This document shows positions 30,001-38,357 of a stretch of DNA of 64,000 nucleotides, in pieces. The position numbers and the translations under genes were made by a program. How positions within the stretch are numbered: the stretch's first letter is position 1; each line of letters begins with the position of its first letter. Below the pieces are notes generated by a model that was given only the letters and a program-made list of their open reading frames with translations, was not told where the DNA came from and ran no database searches. The stretch is from Candidozyma auris. Taxonomy: Eukaryota > Ascomycota > Pichiomycetes > Serinales > Metschnikowiaceae. The stretch lies in the NCBI RefSeq assembly GCF_003013715.1, contig NC_072816.1, positions 310,001-374,000 on the forward strand, written 5' to 3'.

Positions 30001-30466
30001 TATGAGTAGAAAGGCGGTTGCACTGAGTGCTGGCTTGGATAACAATAACAAGGTCACAGGCACGAACAATCTACCCCAAGAAAAGCAACTTTCAACTCCG
30101 CCTCCTCCTCCGCCATCTAGAAACTCTGGTCCATCCAGAAACAATCATCACAACTTGGCATTTTCTGCTGCTCCCTTGGTGCCTTCCAACTCACAGCCTT
30201 CTACCCCACGTTCCATGTCACCTAGCATGTCCAATACAGCGGCATCTTCTCCTGGTAATTTCAATGCAACTGAATTGAAGCCCATGAAGCCGAGTAAGCC
30301 AAAGGCTTTGTCTGCTAAAAAAGTTGACCAGGTGGTTTCGCAGCCAGCAGTGGATCCTAGGAAGAACTCCGCTCTGCCACCCCCACCCCCACCGAGGGCC
30401 AATACTGCTACAAGTCAGGGGTCTAAAAGCACCATGATGGATTGGAAACCCTTAATACCACAATGA
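27068..30466 (+). CDS. INP52: Synaptojanin-like polyphosphoinositide phosphatase (Inp52/Inp53)
   Basis: Removes phosphates from PI(4,5)P2 and PI monophosphates, acting in endocytosis, actin patches and Golgi traffic. The 1132-residue protein has a Sac1 domain (about 60-480) with an intact CX5RT site (CLDCLDRT, near residue 441). An inositol 5-phosphatase domain follows (about 590-900) with FVGTFNVSA, WFGDLNYRIDL (near 771), PSWTDRILF (near 846) and SDHKPVYSTF, then a Pro-rich tail with polyproline runs (about 970-1130). The intact Sac1 site argues against Inp51, in which it is degenerate. Choice between Inp52 and Inp53 is not settled. The start is the first ATG, giving the typical MKVLLREEPRTIAL. 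Confidence 0.88.
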   Translation: MKVLLREEPRTIALVSDTHALTFRQQTSPAESSKRSSSVEVQLENAANFQHNRDYKVLIHRDIHGCLGLIELDKQIYVALISGASINVARPVPYESVDNIYSVDFVSLSSNDWDFVNLDSAGMPLQTQDPDEFDPNSPRVVHPCFELKKLLSNGSFYFSNDFDLTSSVQKRGVDATKFAKGVKDSEKAASITRVNLLHYEEQYMWNLFMMEELFKFRANLDEVAVEILDHNRFLTTVIRGFAKTVRLNSRGDTISIISKQSWRRAGTRFNARGIDDDGNVANFVESEFIFNNVSLRQVFAFTQIRGSVPTFWEQDSTLINPKITITRSREASQLAFNKHFDEVCEKYGVCHIVNLLSKTKSQEVNVLRCYKELLDHSPHKKELSYSHFDFHAETKQLSGGFAGATKILPSLYDSLEQFGWFNFDVQENEVITRQDGVFRVNCLDCLDRTNLIEQVISQRVLSHILQNQMESHGNSPRDKQLLDELTLKHNTLWADNGDAISQIYTGTNALKSSFSRSGKMNFAGALSDVTKSVSRMYQNTFVDSKKQSTIDILLGKDAKNGKPVKIYDPIYEFVHEKLKENSLAFTTFKDITMFVGTFNVSAASHPIRDSLDEWLFPATNDDFGPPEVYAIGLQELIELNAGAFLTADSSKPSMWGKILEKLLTSRGNEYLLLRTEAIASMSLYLFVRKDQVEQVTQVSGSSKKTGLGGMTANKGACAVRFDFGSTSFALVTSHLAAGVAATIERYNDYMLIMQGLTFTRNYTISDHDNVIWFGDLNYRIDLPNDRCRYLVESGAFDELSEADQLKKEMEKGGAFSRFTESPVKFYPTYKFDKGTSTYDSSEKQRVPSWTDRILFRGINPGTLVPLNYGSVMDIFLSDHKPVYSTFKVNIKFVNKQQKLALTKDYYNAYKKDYRSDQSLIEIDNSESSSVTSKSSNFTSDTLSEMNLFEDNASPPKLPSRTPQPRTVNTLPRRVPPPPMSRKAVALSAGLDNNNKVTGTNNLPQEKQLSTPPPPPPSRNSGPSRNNHHNLAFSAAPLVPSNSQPSTPRSMSPSMSNTAASSPGNFNATELKPMKPSKPKALSAKKVDQVVSQPAVDPRKNSALPPPPPPRANTATSQGSKSTMMDWKPLIPQ

Positions 30467-30592
30467 GCTAAGAGAAAGAGATTCATTTCAAAACAACCTT
30501 ACCATAAATTTTTGGGTGTGCATATTAGTCCGACAGGCATAAACCTTTACTTTTCAATACAACAGTTATCATTATACACCTTCTCTCTAACG

Positions 30593-31252
30593 ATGTCTAA
30601 AAGGATAAAAAATGTCTCCATTTCTGTACCTATTCTTTACGGTAATACCGCAAAACACTTGGCGAATGAGAAACGGACAGAAAAGACCCCACCTGATCAC
30701 ACACATGAGTGGACTGTCTTCTTCAAGCCAGCCTTGGACAATGTTGACCTTACTCCACTCATTAAAAAAGTTACATTCAAACTACACGAAACTTATGAAA
30801 ACCCGGTCAGATCAGTCGAGAAGCCGCCCTATCAAGTCACGGAAACGGGTTGGGGTGAGTTTGAGATCATCATAAAGGTGCACTTTCATCCTGGTGCTGA
30901 ATTGGGAATCAACGAAAAAAATTTCCAGATTTTCCATGGTCTAAAACTTCATCCGTACAATCCACGTGCACCGAAAAGAGAAAATGGAGAGGTGTACTCT
31001 GTTTTGTTTGATGAGCTCGTGTTCAACGAACCCACAGAAGCTACGTTTGAGATTCTCACAAGAAAACCCTCGAATCTCCTACCCTACAAGCTTTCAGATC
31101 CACTGAAACGTGATCAAGAGTACTTGCGAACAGATGAGATAGACGAGCTAGCGAGACTTGACGTTTACATCTCGAAAGTGAAGGAAGAAATAGAGAAACA
31201 GCGCCACGAGTATAAAGAACTCGAGCAACAACGAGCAGCTTTGCTACAATGA
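30593..31252 (+). CDS. YAF9: YEATS-domain protein Yaf9
   Basis: Shared subunit of the NuA4 acetyltransferase and SWR1 remodelling complexes; its YEATS domain reads acetyl/crotonyl-lysine on histone H3. The 219-residue protein has the YEATS domain at about residues 5-165 (VPILYGNTA, HTHEWTVFF, TETGWGEFEIIIKVHF), and a C-terminal coiled coil (about 175-219) that binds Swc4. The frame is open 27 codons further upstream, but MSKRIKNVSI at 30593 is the family start. Its 3' end is 28 bp from that of the convergent next gene. Confidence 0.95.
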   Translation: MSKRIKNVSISVPILYGNTAKHLANEKRTEKTPPDHTHEWTVFFKPALDNVDLTPLIKKVTFKLHETYENPVRSVEKPPYQVTETGWGEFEIIIKVHFHPGAELGINEKNFQIFHGLKLHPYNPRAPKRENGEVYSVLFDELVFNEPTEATFEILTRKPSNLLPYKLSDPLKRDQEYLRTDEIDELARLDVYISKVKEEIEKQRHEYKELEQQRAALLQ

Positions 31253-31280
31253 TACAGAATGAAATAAGATCATGAGGTCG

Positions 31281-31916
31281 TTACATAATTACAGTGACTT
31301 TGTACTCCATAAAGAATTCCAAAAACTCGTCGATCAAGCCCTGAAGTTGGGATAGGCTAACTCCAAATTTTTGATGGGGGCAGTAGTAGGGTCCAATACG
31401 AATGGGGAGCTTGCACCTCACCACCAGGTCAGAATCAATGACGATAAGATAATTAAGCGGGTAGTTGCCTCCGCCCAACGGATCCACAATCTCAAAGTAT
31501 CGGGCTAGCTTTTTGCAAGTCTCTGAATCCAGGCAGTGGAACTGCGGGTCTTCCCGAAATCGACTGTCAATATTCAGAGAGACAAAAACAAGAGGATCAA
31601 AATGCTTTGGGAACATACGTCGGATCTCATCAATGTATTCCTTACCCTGCGCACCTAGAAATACAAGAAAATGGAGGCCCTCAATATGGTCCATATCCAT
31701 GCGCGGAGCACCTGTTGTACTGCTTTCCATGACTTGATGAAGCGAATTTTGCACCCACAGGTCAAGAGAAAGCCCATCCTTCTCTAGAAAAGACGGAGGC
31801 ATCTTTCGCGTTGCCACAGAGGATCTCATGCATTTTGACAGCTCTGGAGAGTTGAGCGCTGAGTTGCGATCGGGGCATTGAGACTCGACAAGGTAATCTT
31901 CACTGCGACGCTTCAT
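31281..31916 (-). CDS. Unrecognised 211-residue protein, possible thioredoxin-like fold
   Basis: I do not recognise this gene. Residues 1-60 are polar and probably disordered. From about residue 78 the pattern of strands and helices (GLHFLVFLG, then DPLVFVSLN, then LNYLIVIDSDLVVRCKLPIR, then a closing helix LIDEFLEFFME) resembles the thioredoxin/peroxiredoxin fold. There is no CxxC; two Cys sit in a C-x5-C arrangement (CLDSETC, near residue 130). A TATAAAAA lies about 80 bp upstream. The composition looks genuinely coding. It converges on YAF9 with 28 bp between the stops. Confidence 0.72.
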   Translation of the reverse strand: MKRRSEDYLVESQCPDRNSALNSPELSKCMRSSVATRKMPPSFLEKDGLSLDLWVQNSLHQVMESSTTGAPRMDMDHIEGLHFLVFLGAQGKEYIDEIRRMFPKHFDPLVFVSLNIDSRFREDPQFHCLDSETCKKLARYFEIVDPLGGGNYPLNYLIVIDSDLVVRCKLPIRIGPYYCPHQKFGVSLSQLQGLIDEFLEFFMEYKVTVIM

Positions 31917-32366
31917 TTTCTTTCTTTTAGAAAGAAGATGGTGACTCGCATTCAGCGACAGTGCGAAAGTAATTTGGTCTGGCGATTGGAATTGTTTTTA
32001 TATGGGCAACGAAGATCGGGGAAGATTCAAAAATTGGGGTAAGCCGGCATAAGGGAACAATCGAGAGATGGTGAGCGACCCCATAGACTCGCACAAAAAA
32101 TATTATGGGAAAAGACGGTCAGCAACCTCTCTCATCTGACTAGCCCTCACTCTTGAATAAATGATCACCAAATAGTGTTTTGGTAATGATCTGTGTATAT
32201 TATAAAACTCCCCGTTGTTTGATGCCTGTTAGTAATGTACATCTTTGATTGGCTAGAATGAGCCTTCTCTACTCTCTGCAATCTGCCCTGCGTCTGACAC
32301 ATAACCTTCCCCGGATTTTGATTTCTCCGCTTCATAACCCCTGCCGATAAACAAAAGCGTGCTTCT
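31917..32366. promoter_or_regulatory. Promoter of the 211-residue gene / NEL1 downstream
   Basis: 450 bp. A TATA-like ATATAAAAA on the minus strand at 31995-32003 is about 80 bp upstream of the ATG at 31916. Nothing else is evident. Confidence 0.45.
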
Positions 32367-34766
32367 TTATTTGGTGACTGCAAGCCGCTGTATCTGCGTT
32401 ATATACAGCTGGAGACTGGTATCGTCGGTCATCACGTCAAACTGGCCACCATACATGTGGTTGGGGTTGGAAGAGTAGCTGGTCGACGGGTTGAGTTTGG
32501 CCATAAGAAACCGTGCCTGTGATCCTCCGTCGTCACAGTCAATGAATCTGGGTAACGGAAAACGGTCTTTCAAAATCTCTAGAGCCTCCTCTTTGGGCGC
32601 TTCTAGGAATTCCCTAAAATGTTCGTAACCCTCCATATTATGGTAGTTGGCCTTTCTCCACTGTGCTACCGTAGATCCGTGATATATGAGAATGTGAAAG
32701 AATGTGTCAAGGAGAAGGATCTTGGTGTGTCCAAGAGACATGGAGTCAAGTGGGACGACCTCTGGGTCTCCGTTTATTTCTCCAGTTTCTGGATCCTCGG
32801 CTCCGAATTTTTCAATATCGTATGAGTAAAGCGTGGGCTGAATCATAATGAGCGAGTTAATGAGGTCCTCGTGCATAAGCACGTGTCGTATGTAGCTGGT
32901 TTCATCGGGGGAGTTGTTGAAGACCCGGATAAAGGGAGATCGACGTAAATGGTACACAAACTGCGGCAAAAAGGAGAACTTGTGTGATAAACAAAATGAA
33001 TCTAGCTGCTTCTTGCGATAAACCCCAAAACGTGCGCAGAAGTCAACAACAATCTTGTCGAGATGCTTAGCCACGTCGGTATGGTCGTATGCTGTTTTTG
33101 TACTGTTGAATACCTGCGTTTGTAATTTGTCAACTGAGCTTCGAGCTATGGCCATGAAGCCTGCCTCTTGATCAAATCCAGCTTCAAGATTCGTATGGTC
33201 GGTATCAGGGATCACACCCAATGGTATAGTGGTGACCCGGACTCTCTTTTCTCCAGAGAGACTCTCGTAGTGAAAGATGAGCTGAATGGAGGCGTTCCCT
33301 GGACGTGGCGAATCAAGTTTATCGAAATATATGGCGTATGTGGACTGGTGATTCACCCCGCAAAGTTTCCATGAATTGGTGTTACCTTGCCCAATACTTA
33401 AGGGAGATACACTTGAGTTCAAGGCCGTGTTATCTTTTTTAAGAGGAAGCGACGTGGCGTGTCCTATCAATCCTTGTATCTGTAAGTCACTAGTCACTCT
33501 GCATTCCAAAGTAGCATTAAGAGCCATTTCGTTGTCTGCATCATCATCCTCGTTGTTTGCCTCAGGCCTCAAAAACCGAATTAAACTCTGCTTGAAAATT
33601 CCAGTGCTGAAGGAATCACTCATCACAACAACACCCCCCGTGGCAGCCGCCACCTCATCCATTTCGGACAAGCCAACTTGATCATAGCTTCCAATAAATA
33701 TATCGCAGCTGATGCCCATATCCACAAGCATACGTGCAATCGTTTCGTAAAAAATCTTTGCCCGTTTGTAGAGCAGTAAATCGACTTTTGCCACTCCATT
33801 GGATAAATTTGGAAGTTGGGTGTGCAGAGACTTATCAATGTCGTGGTGTGAACGTATTGGCTCTTTGAGAGGAGTTCCCACTATCTTGCCCGGTCCGTAA
33901 GTTGCCACGCCGCCTATGAAGCACATGAGGTGGCCCCCAGTGGCACAGCCCTTGCCCAAAATGGCTTGAAGAACCAACGAACTGATTTTCAAAGCACAAC
34001 CCACTGCACGTTCTGGTCTATAATTGGGATGAGGCCGTGGGAAGGTGTTGTTTGAAAGTCTATCGATAATGGTGGAAAGTTGATACTCCGCAATTTCGAT
34101 TGGCTGCAAAAACCTTTGAGCAGCTGGGCTCAATTGAGCTCGATTCCTCTGTACTCCCATGCCAACATTGAGACCCAAAATAGTCTCGATATTCTTGAGT
34201 TCGTAGTCCTTGGCCCCATTGAAAGTGTAACTGCGGTTGGAAACCAGTAAGTCGTGTAGCTGTACGTGTTTTCCAAACGTCACGAAGCCCACCAAGGTAT
34301 TTGAGGGTAGATATGATAACGATAGAAGGATAGACTCTTTCAATTGAGCAAATGCATCGGCGACATCTTCATACTCAAAGCAGGTATCAATGCAGTAGAA
34401 GAAGATCGGTGGAAGCGAGGCGGTTTTTCCTGTAGAATACTCAACTGTAGTGCTTTCAGGCTGGATGCCATGAGAATAGGAGCCGTCCTCTGCAACAAGT
34501 AGTCTATTGCCGAATCCACAGAATTGACAGCGCCATACCTCTGGTTGATTTGAGTGTATCGAGACAAACGGGTTTAAGATAGCCTTACACTGGCGGCACA
34601 GTTGAAAGTGCAGAACAGGCAATCGGATCACGGGAGACTTATTATTAAAAGGAGTGTAAAAGGCGGCAAGTGGAACGATGTTGTGCTGACTCTGGAGCTT
34701 TGATTTGGGCACATTGTGCCATGAGAGACGCACTCCGTCTCTGTCCTCTTGCTCTTCGAAGCTCAT
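32367..34766 (-). CDS. NEL1: Divergent Sec23-family protein (Nel1-like)
   Basis: A Sec23 paralogue; yeast Nel1 acts as a GAP for Sar1 but is not part of the bulk COPII coat. The 799-residue protein keeps the Sec23 order: start FEEQEDRDGVRLSW, zinc finger (CRQC ... CQFC, about 59-87), vWA-like trunk, helical region and gelsolin-like end with LPRFIDCDDGGSQARFLMAK, holding the expected Arg finger. It also has SPDETSYIRHVLMHEDLINS. Compared with the very conserved Sec23 it is clearly diverged in the trunk, so I prefer Nel1. A diverged Sec23 itself is the alternative, to be settled by whether a better Sec23 exists elsewhere. Confidence 0.78.
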   Translation of the reverse strand: MSFEEQEDRDGVRLSWHNVPKSKLQSQHNIVPLAAFYTPFNNKSPVIRLPVLHFQLCRQCKAILNPFVSIHSNQPEVWRCQFCGFGNRLLVAEDGSYSHGIQPESTTVEYSTGKTASLPPIFFYCIDTCFEYEDVADAFAQLKESILLSLSYLPSNTLVGFVTFGKHVQLHDLLVSNRSYTFNGAKDYELKNIETILGLNVGMGVQRNRAQLSPAAQRFLQPIEIAEYQLSTIIDRLSNNTFPRPHPNYRPERAVGCALKISSLVLQAILGKGCATGGHLMCFIGGVATYGPGKIVGTPLKEPIRSHHDIDKSLHTQLPNLSNGVAKVDLLLYKRAKIFYETIARMLVDMGISCDIFIGSYDQVGLSEMDEVAAATGGVVVMSDSFSTGIFKQSLIRFLRPEANNEDDDADNEMALNATLECRVTSDLQIQGLIGHATSLPLKKDNTALNSSVSPLSIGQGNTNSWKLCGVNHQSTYAIYFDKLDSPRPGNASIQLIFHYESLSGEKRVRVTTIPLGVIPDTDHTNLEAGFDQEAGFMAIARSSVDKLQTQVFNSTKTAYDHTDVAKHLDKIVVDFCARFGVYRKKQLDSFCLSHKFSFLPQFVYHLRRSPFIRVFNNSPDETSYIRHVLMHEDLINSLIMIQPTLYSYDIEKFGAEDPETGEINGDPEVVPLDSMSLGHTKILLLDTFFHILIYHGSTVAQWRKANYHNMEGYEHFREFLEAPKEEALEILKDRFPLPRFIDCDDGGSQARFLMAKLNPSTSYSSNPNHMYGGQFDVMTDDTSLQLYITQIQRLAVTK

Positions 34767-35230
34767 GGGGAAAAGTCTATAAATGTTGAAGATGTCGGCT
34801 GGTCAACCTATTCTATGAAATAATGGTTTCCTGCCTTGTTGGCGAGAAGAGCTGCTTTGATGAAACTGCTGCCCTTCCTGCTCGCGCAAATATTCATGTC
34901 GGCCTCGGTTCCACTCGTGCGAGCGTTTGACCCAAGGTAGGGATCAGACAAACACAAACAAAAAGGTTGCGAGAGAAAATGAGAGAAGGGCCACCAAGCG
35001 AAAAAAATGAAAAATATCCCTTGTCCAGAGAATCATATAAGTATATACAAGAATTCTAATTATTTACAAGACTAGACCATTACTCTTCTGTCATGCTCCG
35101 ATACGGAGTGCTGTGCGATATACAGAAGACAGGGATCGAGCCTTGAGACAATGGCTCTCCAACGGTTAATGCGAACCTGGCATAGTACTAGAGGGGTGGA
35201 ACAAATCCATTCATATTTGACTAAGCACGA
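34767..35230. promoter_or_regulatory. NEL1 promoter / MSK1 downstream spacer
   Basis: 464 bp between two minus-strand genes. An AT-rich segment at 35030-35065 and the 3' end of MSK1 are the only notable content; no gene is visible. Confidence 0.4.
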
Positions 35231-36874
35231 TTATTGCTTTACCACATCTTTCAACACACCAAATGTCAACACGTCTTCTATTCTCAGAGTTCCACTAAAA
35301 AGCATGCTAAGTCTGTCGATTCCACATCCCCAGCCTCCTGTAGGAGGAAGTCCATATTCCATCAGCTTGACGTAATTCCAGTCGGGTATAAGCATGTCGT
35401 TGTCTTGGTAGTCAGCTTTCGCTCGTTGTTGAAGCCTAAACTTATCGGCTTGTGCGAAGGGCGAGTTCTCTTCTTCGTAGGAATTGACGTATTCCTTTCC
35501 GTTGATGAAAAGCTCGAAGCGCAAAGAGACTTCAAAAGCCCTCTCATCGTAGTGAACAGTAGCAGATTTGGCCAATGGTGACATGATAGCTGGCTGATTA
35601 TATATAAAAGTTGGCGTATTGCGTTGCTCAAGTGAGATTGTTTCTAATAGTTTAGAACTCAAGTTGTCCAAAAGGCCAGCGGGAGACTTCGTTTTGGGAG
35701 GTGAAACACCGATCCTGTCGTGGTATTTCAATAAAGCTTCTGTTGTTAGCTCCTCGGGGAGCTTCACCCCGGTCTTCTCCTCTAGAGTAGGCACGAACTC
35801 GAATTTGGGATACTCTTGCTTTTGCAACGGTGAGAGATCTGTGAGTGTATGTTGGAGGAGCTTTATGTCGTCTTGTTTGGCTGCAAGCTCATCGTATATT
35901 GACTTGAGCATATCCTCTGTTAGCTTCATCAACTCTGGTAAAGACGTGAATGACCTGTAAAATTCGCATGTTAAGAATTCGGGGTTATGTGTAGAGTCTA
36001 TGCCTTCGTTACGAAAGTTGGGCCCTATCTCGAATACTTTGTCGAATCCACCGATCACAAGTTTCTTGAGCCATAATTCAGGGGCAACTCGAAGTTGCAA
36101 CCTAGCATCTTGTAATGCCTTCAGTGTAGTATAGAATGGCTCAGCGTTGGCGCCTGTTCCTGCCCCTGCTATCAAGGGTGTATTAACCTCAGTGAAGTTG
36201 TCCTCCAAAAGAAAGTTTCGAATTGCTCGGGTCACAGCAGCTTTTATCAAAATTCTTTCCTTCAGCTCAGAATTGACGAGATAATTCATAACTCTATCAC
36301 TGTTGATGAGCAGTCTGTCGGACACTTTATCAGGCAAAGTTGCTAAATTAAGACTTGGGCATGAGACCATGATCGGTTGATTTACCTTTAAAGTCAACTC
36401 CCCAACATTTGTGACAGAGGCCTGGCCGACACATGTGATGTAGTCGCCTTTGCGAATGAATGAATGAAGCTTTGCAAACATTTCCTTGTCCATGTTTTCT
36501 AGAAGCTTGTTGGAGGCACATATTTGGACGACAGCATCGTCCTGGACAATGTCCAAAAAGTACATGGCTTTTCCCGCTTTTCTGACTGACTTCACCCGTC
36601 CTTCCAATTGCACTAAATCAGGATGGCGCTTAGAGGCGTACTTTGTGAAATCCATTTTGCCAAACCTCGATACAAAGTCTCTGACACGAAGAACCGGCGT
36701 ACATGTTCTGGTGATACCTATCGGAGGATAGTACTGAGCAGGATTTTGCGCCACAATGGTCTTCCTATGAGCATATTTGGCGGCCTCATCGGAGCTGTAG
36801 CGGCAAGAGGGGATTCGAAAATATAGATCCTTTAGGGAGTGTCTTCGTAGGCGAATCTGAGGAGCTCTGAACAT
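35231..36874 (-). CDS. MSK1: Mitochondrial lysyl-tRNA synthetase
   Basis: Charges mitochondrial tRNA-Lys; in yeast the precursor also helps import a cytosolic tRNA-Lys. The 547-residue protein has a basic presequence (about 1-25, Arg-rich). An OB-fold anticodon domain follows (about 80-190), then a class II catalytic domain with motif 2 in FRNEGIDSTHNPEFLTCEFY (near 270) and motif 3 in GLPPTGGWGCGIDRL near the end. An ATG 13 codons upstream is in frame, but MFRAPQIRLRRHS at 36874 makes the better leader. It is divergent from BEM2 across 1.48 kb. Confidence 0.92.
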   Translation of the reverse strand: MFRAPQIRLRRHSLKDLYFRIPSCRYSSDEAAKYAHRKTIVAQNPAQYYPPIGITRTCTPVLRVRDFVSRFGKMDFTKYASKRHPDLVQLEGRVKSVRKAGKAMYFLDIVQDDAVVQICASNKLLENMDKEMFAKLHSFIRKGDYITCVGQASVTNVGELTLKVNQPIMVSCPSLNLATLPDKVSDRLLINSDRVMNYLVNSELKERILIKAAVTRAIRNFLLEDNFTEVNTPLIAGAGTGANAEPFYTTLKALQDARLQLRVAPELWLKKLVIGGFDKVFEIGPNFRNEGIDSTHNPEFLTCEFYRSFTSLPELMKLTEDMLKSIYDELAAKQDDIKLLQHTLTDLSPLQKQEYPKFEFVPTLEEKTGVKLPEELTTEALLKYHDRIGVSPPKTKSPAGLLDNLSSKLLETISLEQRNTPTFIYNQPAIMSPLAKSATVHYDERAFEVSLRFELFINGKEYVNSYEEENSPFAQADKFRLQQRAKADYQDNDMLIPDWNYVKLMEYGLPPTGGWGCGIDRLSMLFSGTLRIEDVLTFGVLKDVVKQ

Positions 36875-38357
36875 GATGTTGATGTAGTTCGCTCGTATGT
36901 GATGATGGCTCACTGCGCAGGCTACTTCAGATAAAATCTCAATAGTGAAGCCTCAGCAAAACCTGTTAAGATGGACACCTTTTCGAGAATATGTGGAGGC
37001 TCTTGATTTGGGCGTACTAGCAAAGGTTTAAATGGCTTAGTTTTAGGTTAATCAAAATGGAAATGTCAAAATTTGATTTTTGTGAACATTTGCAACCAAT
37101 CTGCATAAGTAGTTTGGATCAGAGTAAACCTTCTCTCTATTGAATTTAAATACTGCAAGGTTTCAAAATTCCAAATATATTTAAATAGACTACCGTTTAA
37201 ATCAAAAAACAAAACCTTTTCAGAAAATACTTGTTGATCTATACGAACGAATTTCTCAAATTGAAGTTCGATGCGTAACCATGGAATCGTACGAGAACTC
37301 CGAGTGAAAGTGGGGCTAACAAGTCAACCGTATCCATTGATCATCTCAAGGTCTCCAACTCTGCCAGTACAAAATCAATGTAATCACTTAAATTAAACCA
37401 AATCACATCACAGGCACCTGGTATCTTGACTTGCATAAGTAGTAGCTGCAAAAGTCCTGATCCTAATATAAGAAGGTTGAATCTGACCCACTCTAATCAC
37501 GCAAATGTACCACGCAACGAGCCGCTTTCAACGGTATCTCAAGTAGCCGCCATGATTTCAGCAATCTGTTTACGCGCTCTGATCTCTTCAAGTTGAATTG
37601 AAGGTGGTGGCCTCGAAACAATGTGCACATTACCTTATTTGTCAATAAACTTCAGTGACAAAGGGTGACGGGAGAGGGGAGGTATGGGAATTCCAGTCGG
37701 ACAATGGGACGACAGGAGAGGTTCATTGCTCTTGTTGAGGACAACGATACGACGCCACCATTGACCTCGAGACAGGGGCTATGCGTTCACAGACTATTCT
37801 TTCGCAATTCAACCATTCTTTGCTGTCAAACTAAACGAACCGTGAAATCAACTTTATCTCGTATCAGACCAAACTCTTATTTATTTACATTACAACATTT
37901 CTCACCCTCATATATCACAACCAATTCCCCGCTTGAGCGCCGCCAGTTTTGGATCTACAGTGTACTACGGCCGTGCAACTTCGTCGCAAGTGTCTGCAAT
38001 CTCATCCGACAACGCGACAACTCACCATCGGCTTAATCTCACTCAGATCTATACGTAGTTTGTTTGTGTTCGTTTTCTCAGGCTGAAATCTATTTTTGTG
38101 TTCGAATTTTCTTTCGTCAACTTTTTTTCCTTTTCTCGTCTGTTTCAACTACCCCATTAAGATTCCCCAAGCGTGTAGGAGCGTGTCGCCTGCACCCGCT
38201 TCACCCGAATTGTGCCTTTTTTTCGGGCACACGTCTGAGACTCGTTCTGAATCCTCCAGGTACCTGAACAACCACACATCCCTTTGATCAACCAATTGAT
38301 CCGTGACGTGCTCTCAAATCTCTCTTTGCCCTCCTGTCGCTGTGATTGCTCCTGCGA
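36875..38357. promoter_or_regulatory. Long divergent MSK1 / BEM2 region
   Basis: 1.48 kb without a convincing gene. The part near MSK1 (37020-37260) is AT-rich; the part near BEM2 (38040-38350) is pyrimidine-rich on the + strand and probably forms a long BEM2 leader. A + frame of 123 codons at 37665-38036 lacks protein-like composition. Confidence 0.4.

Noticed and set aside
37665..38036. 123-codon + frame upstream of BEM2
   Set aside because: No protein-like composition; lies in a long likely promoter/leader region.
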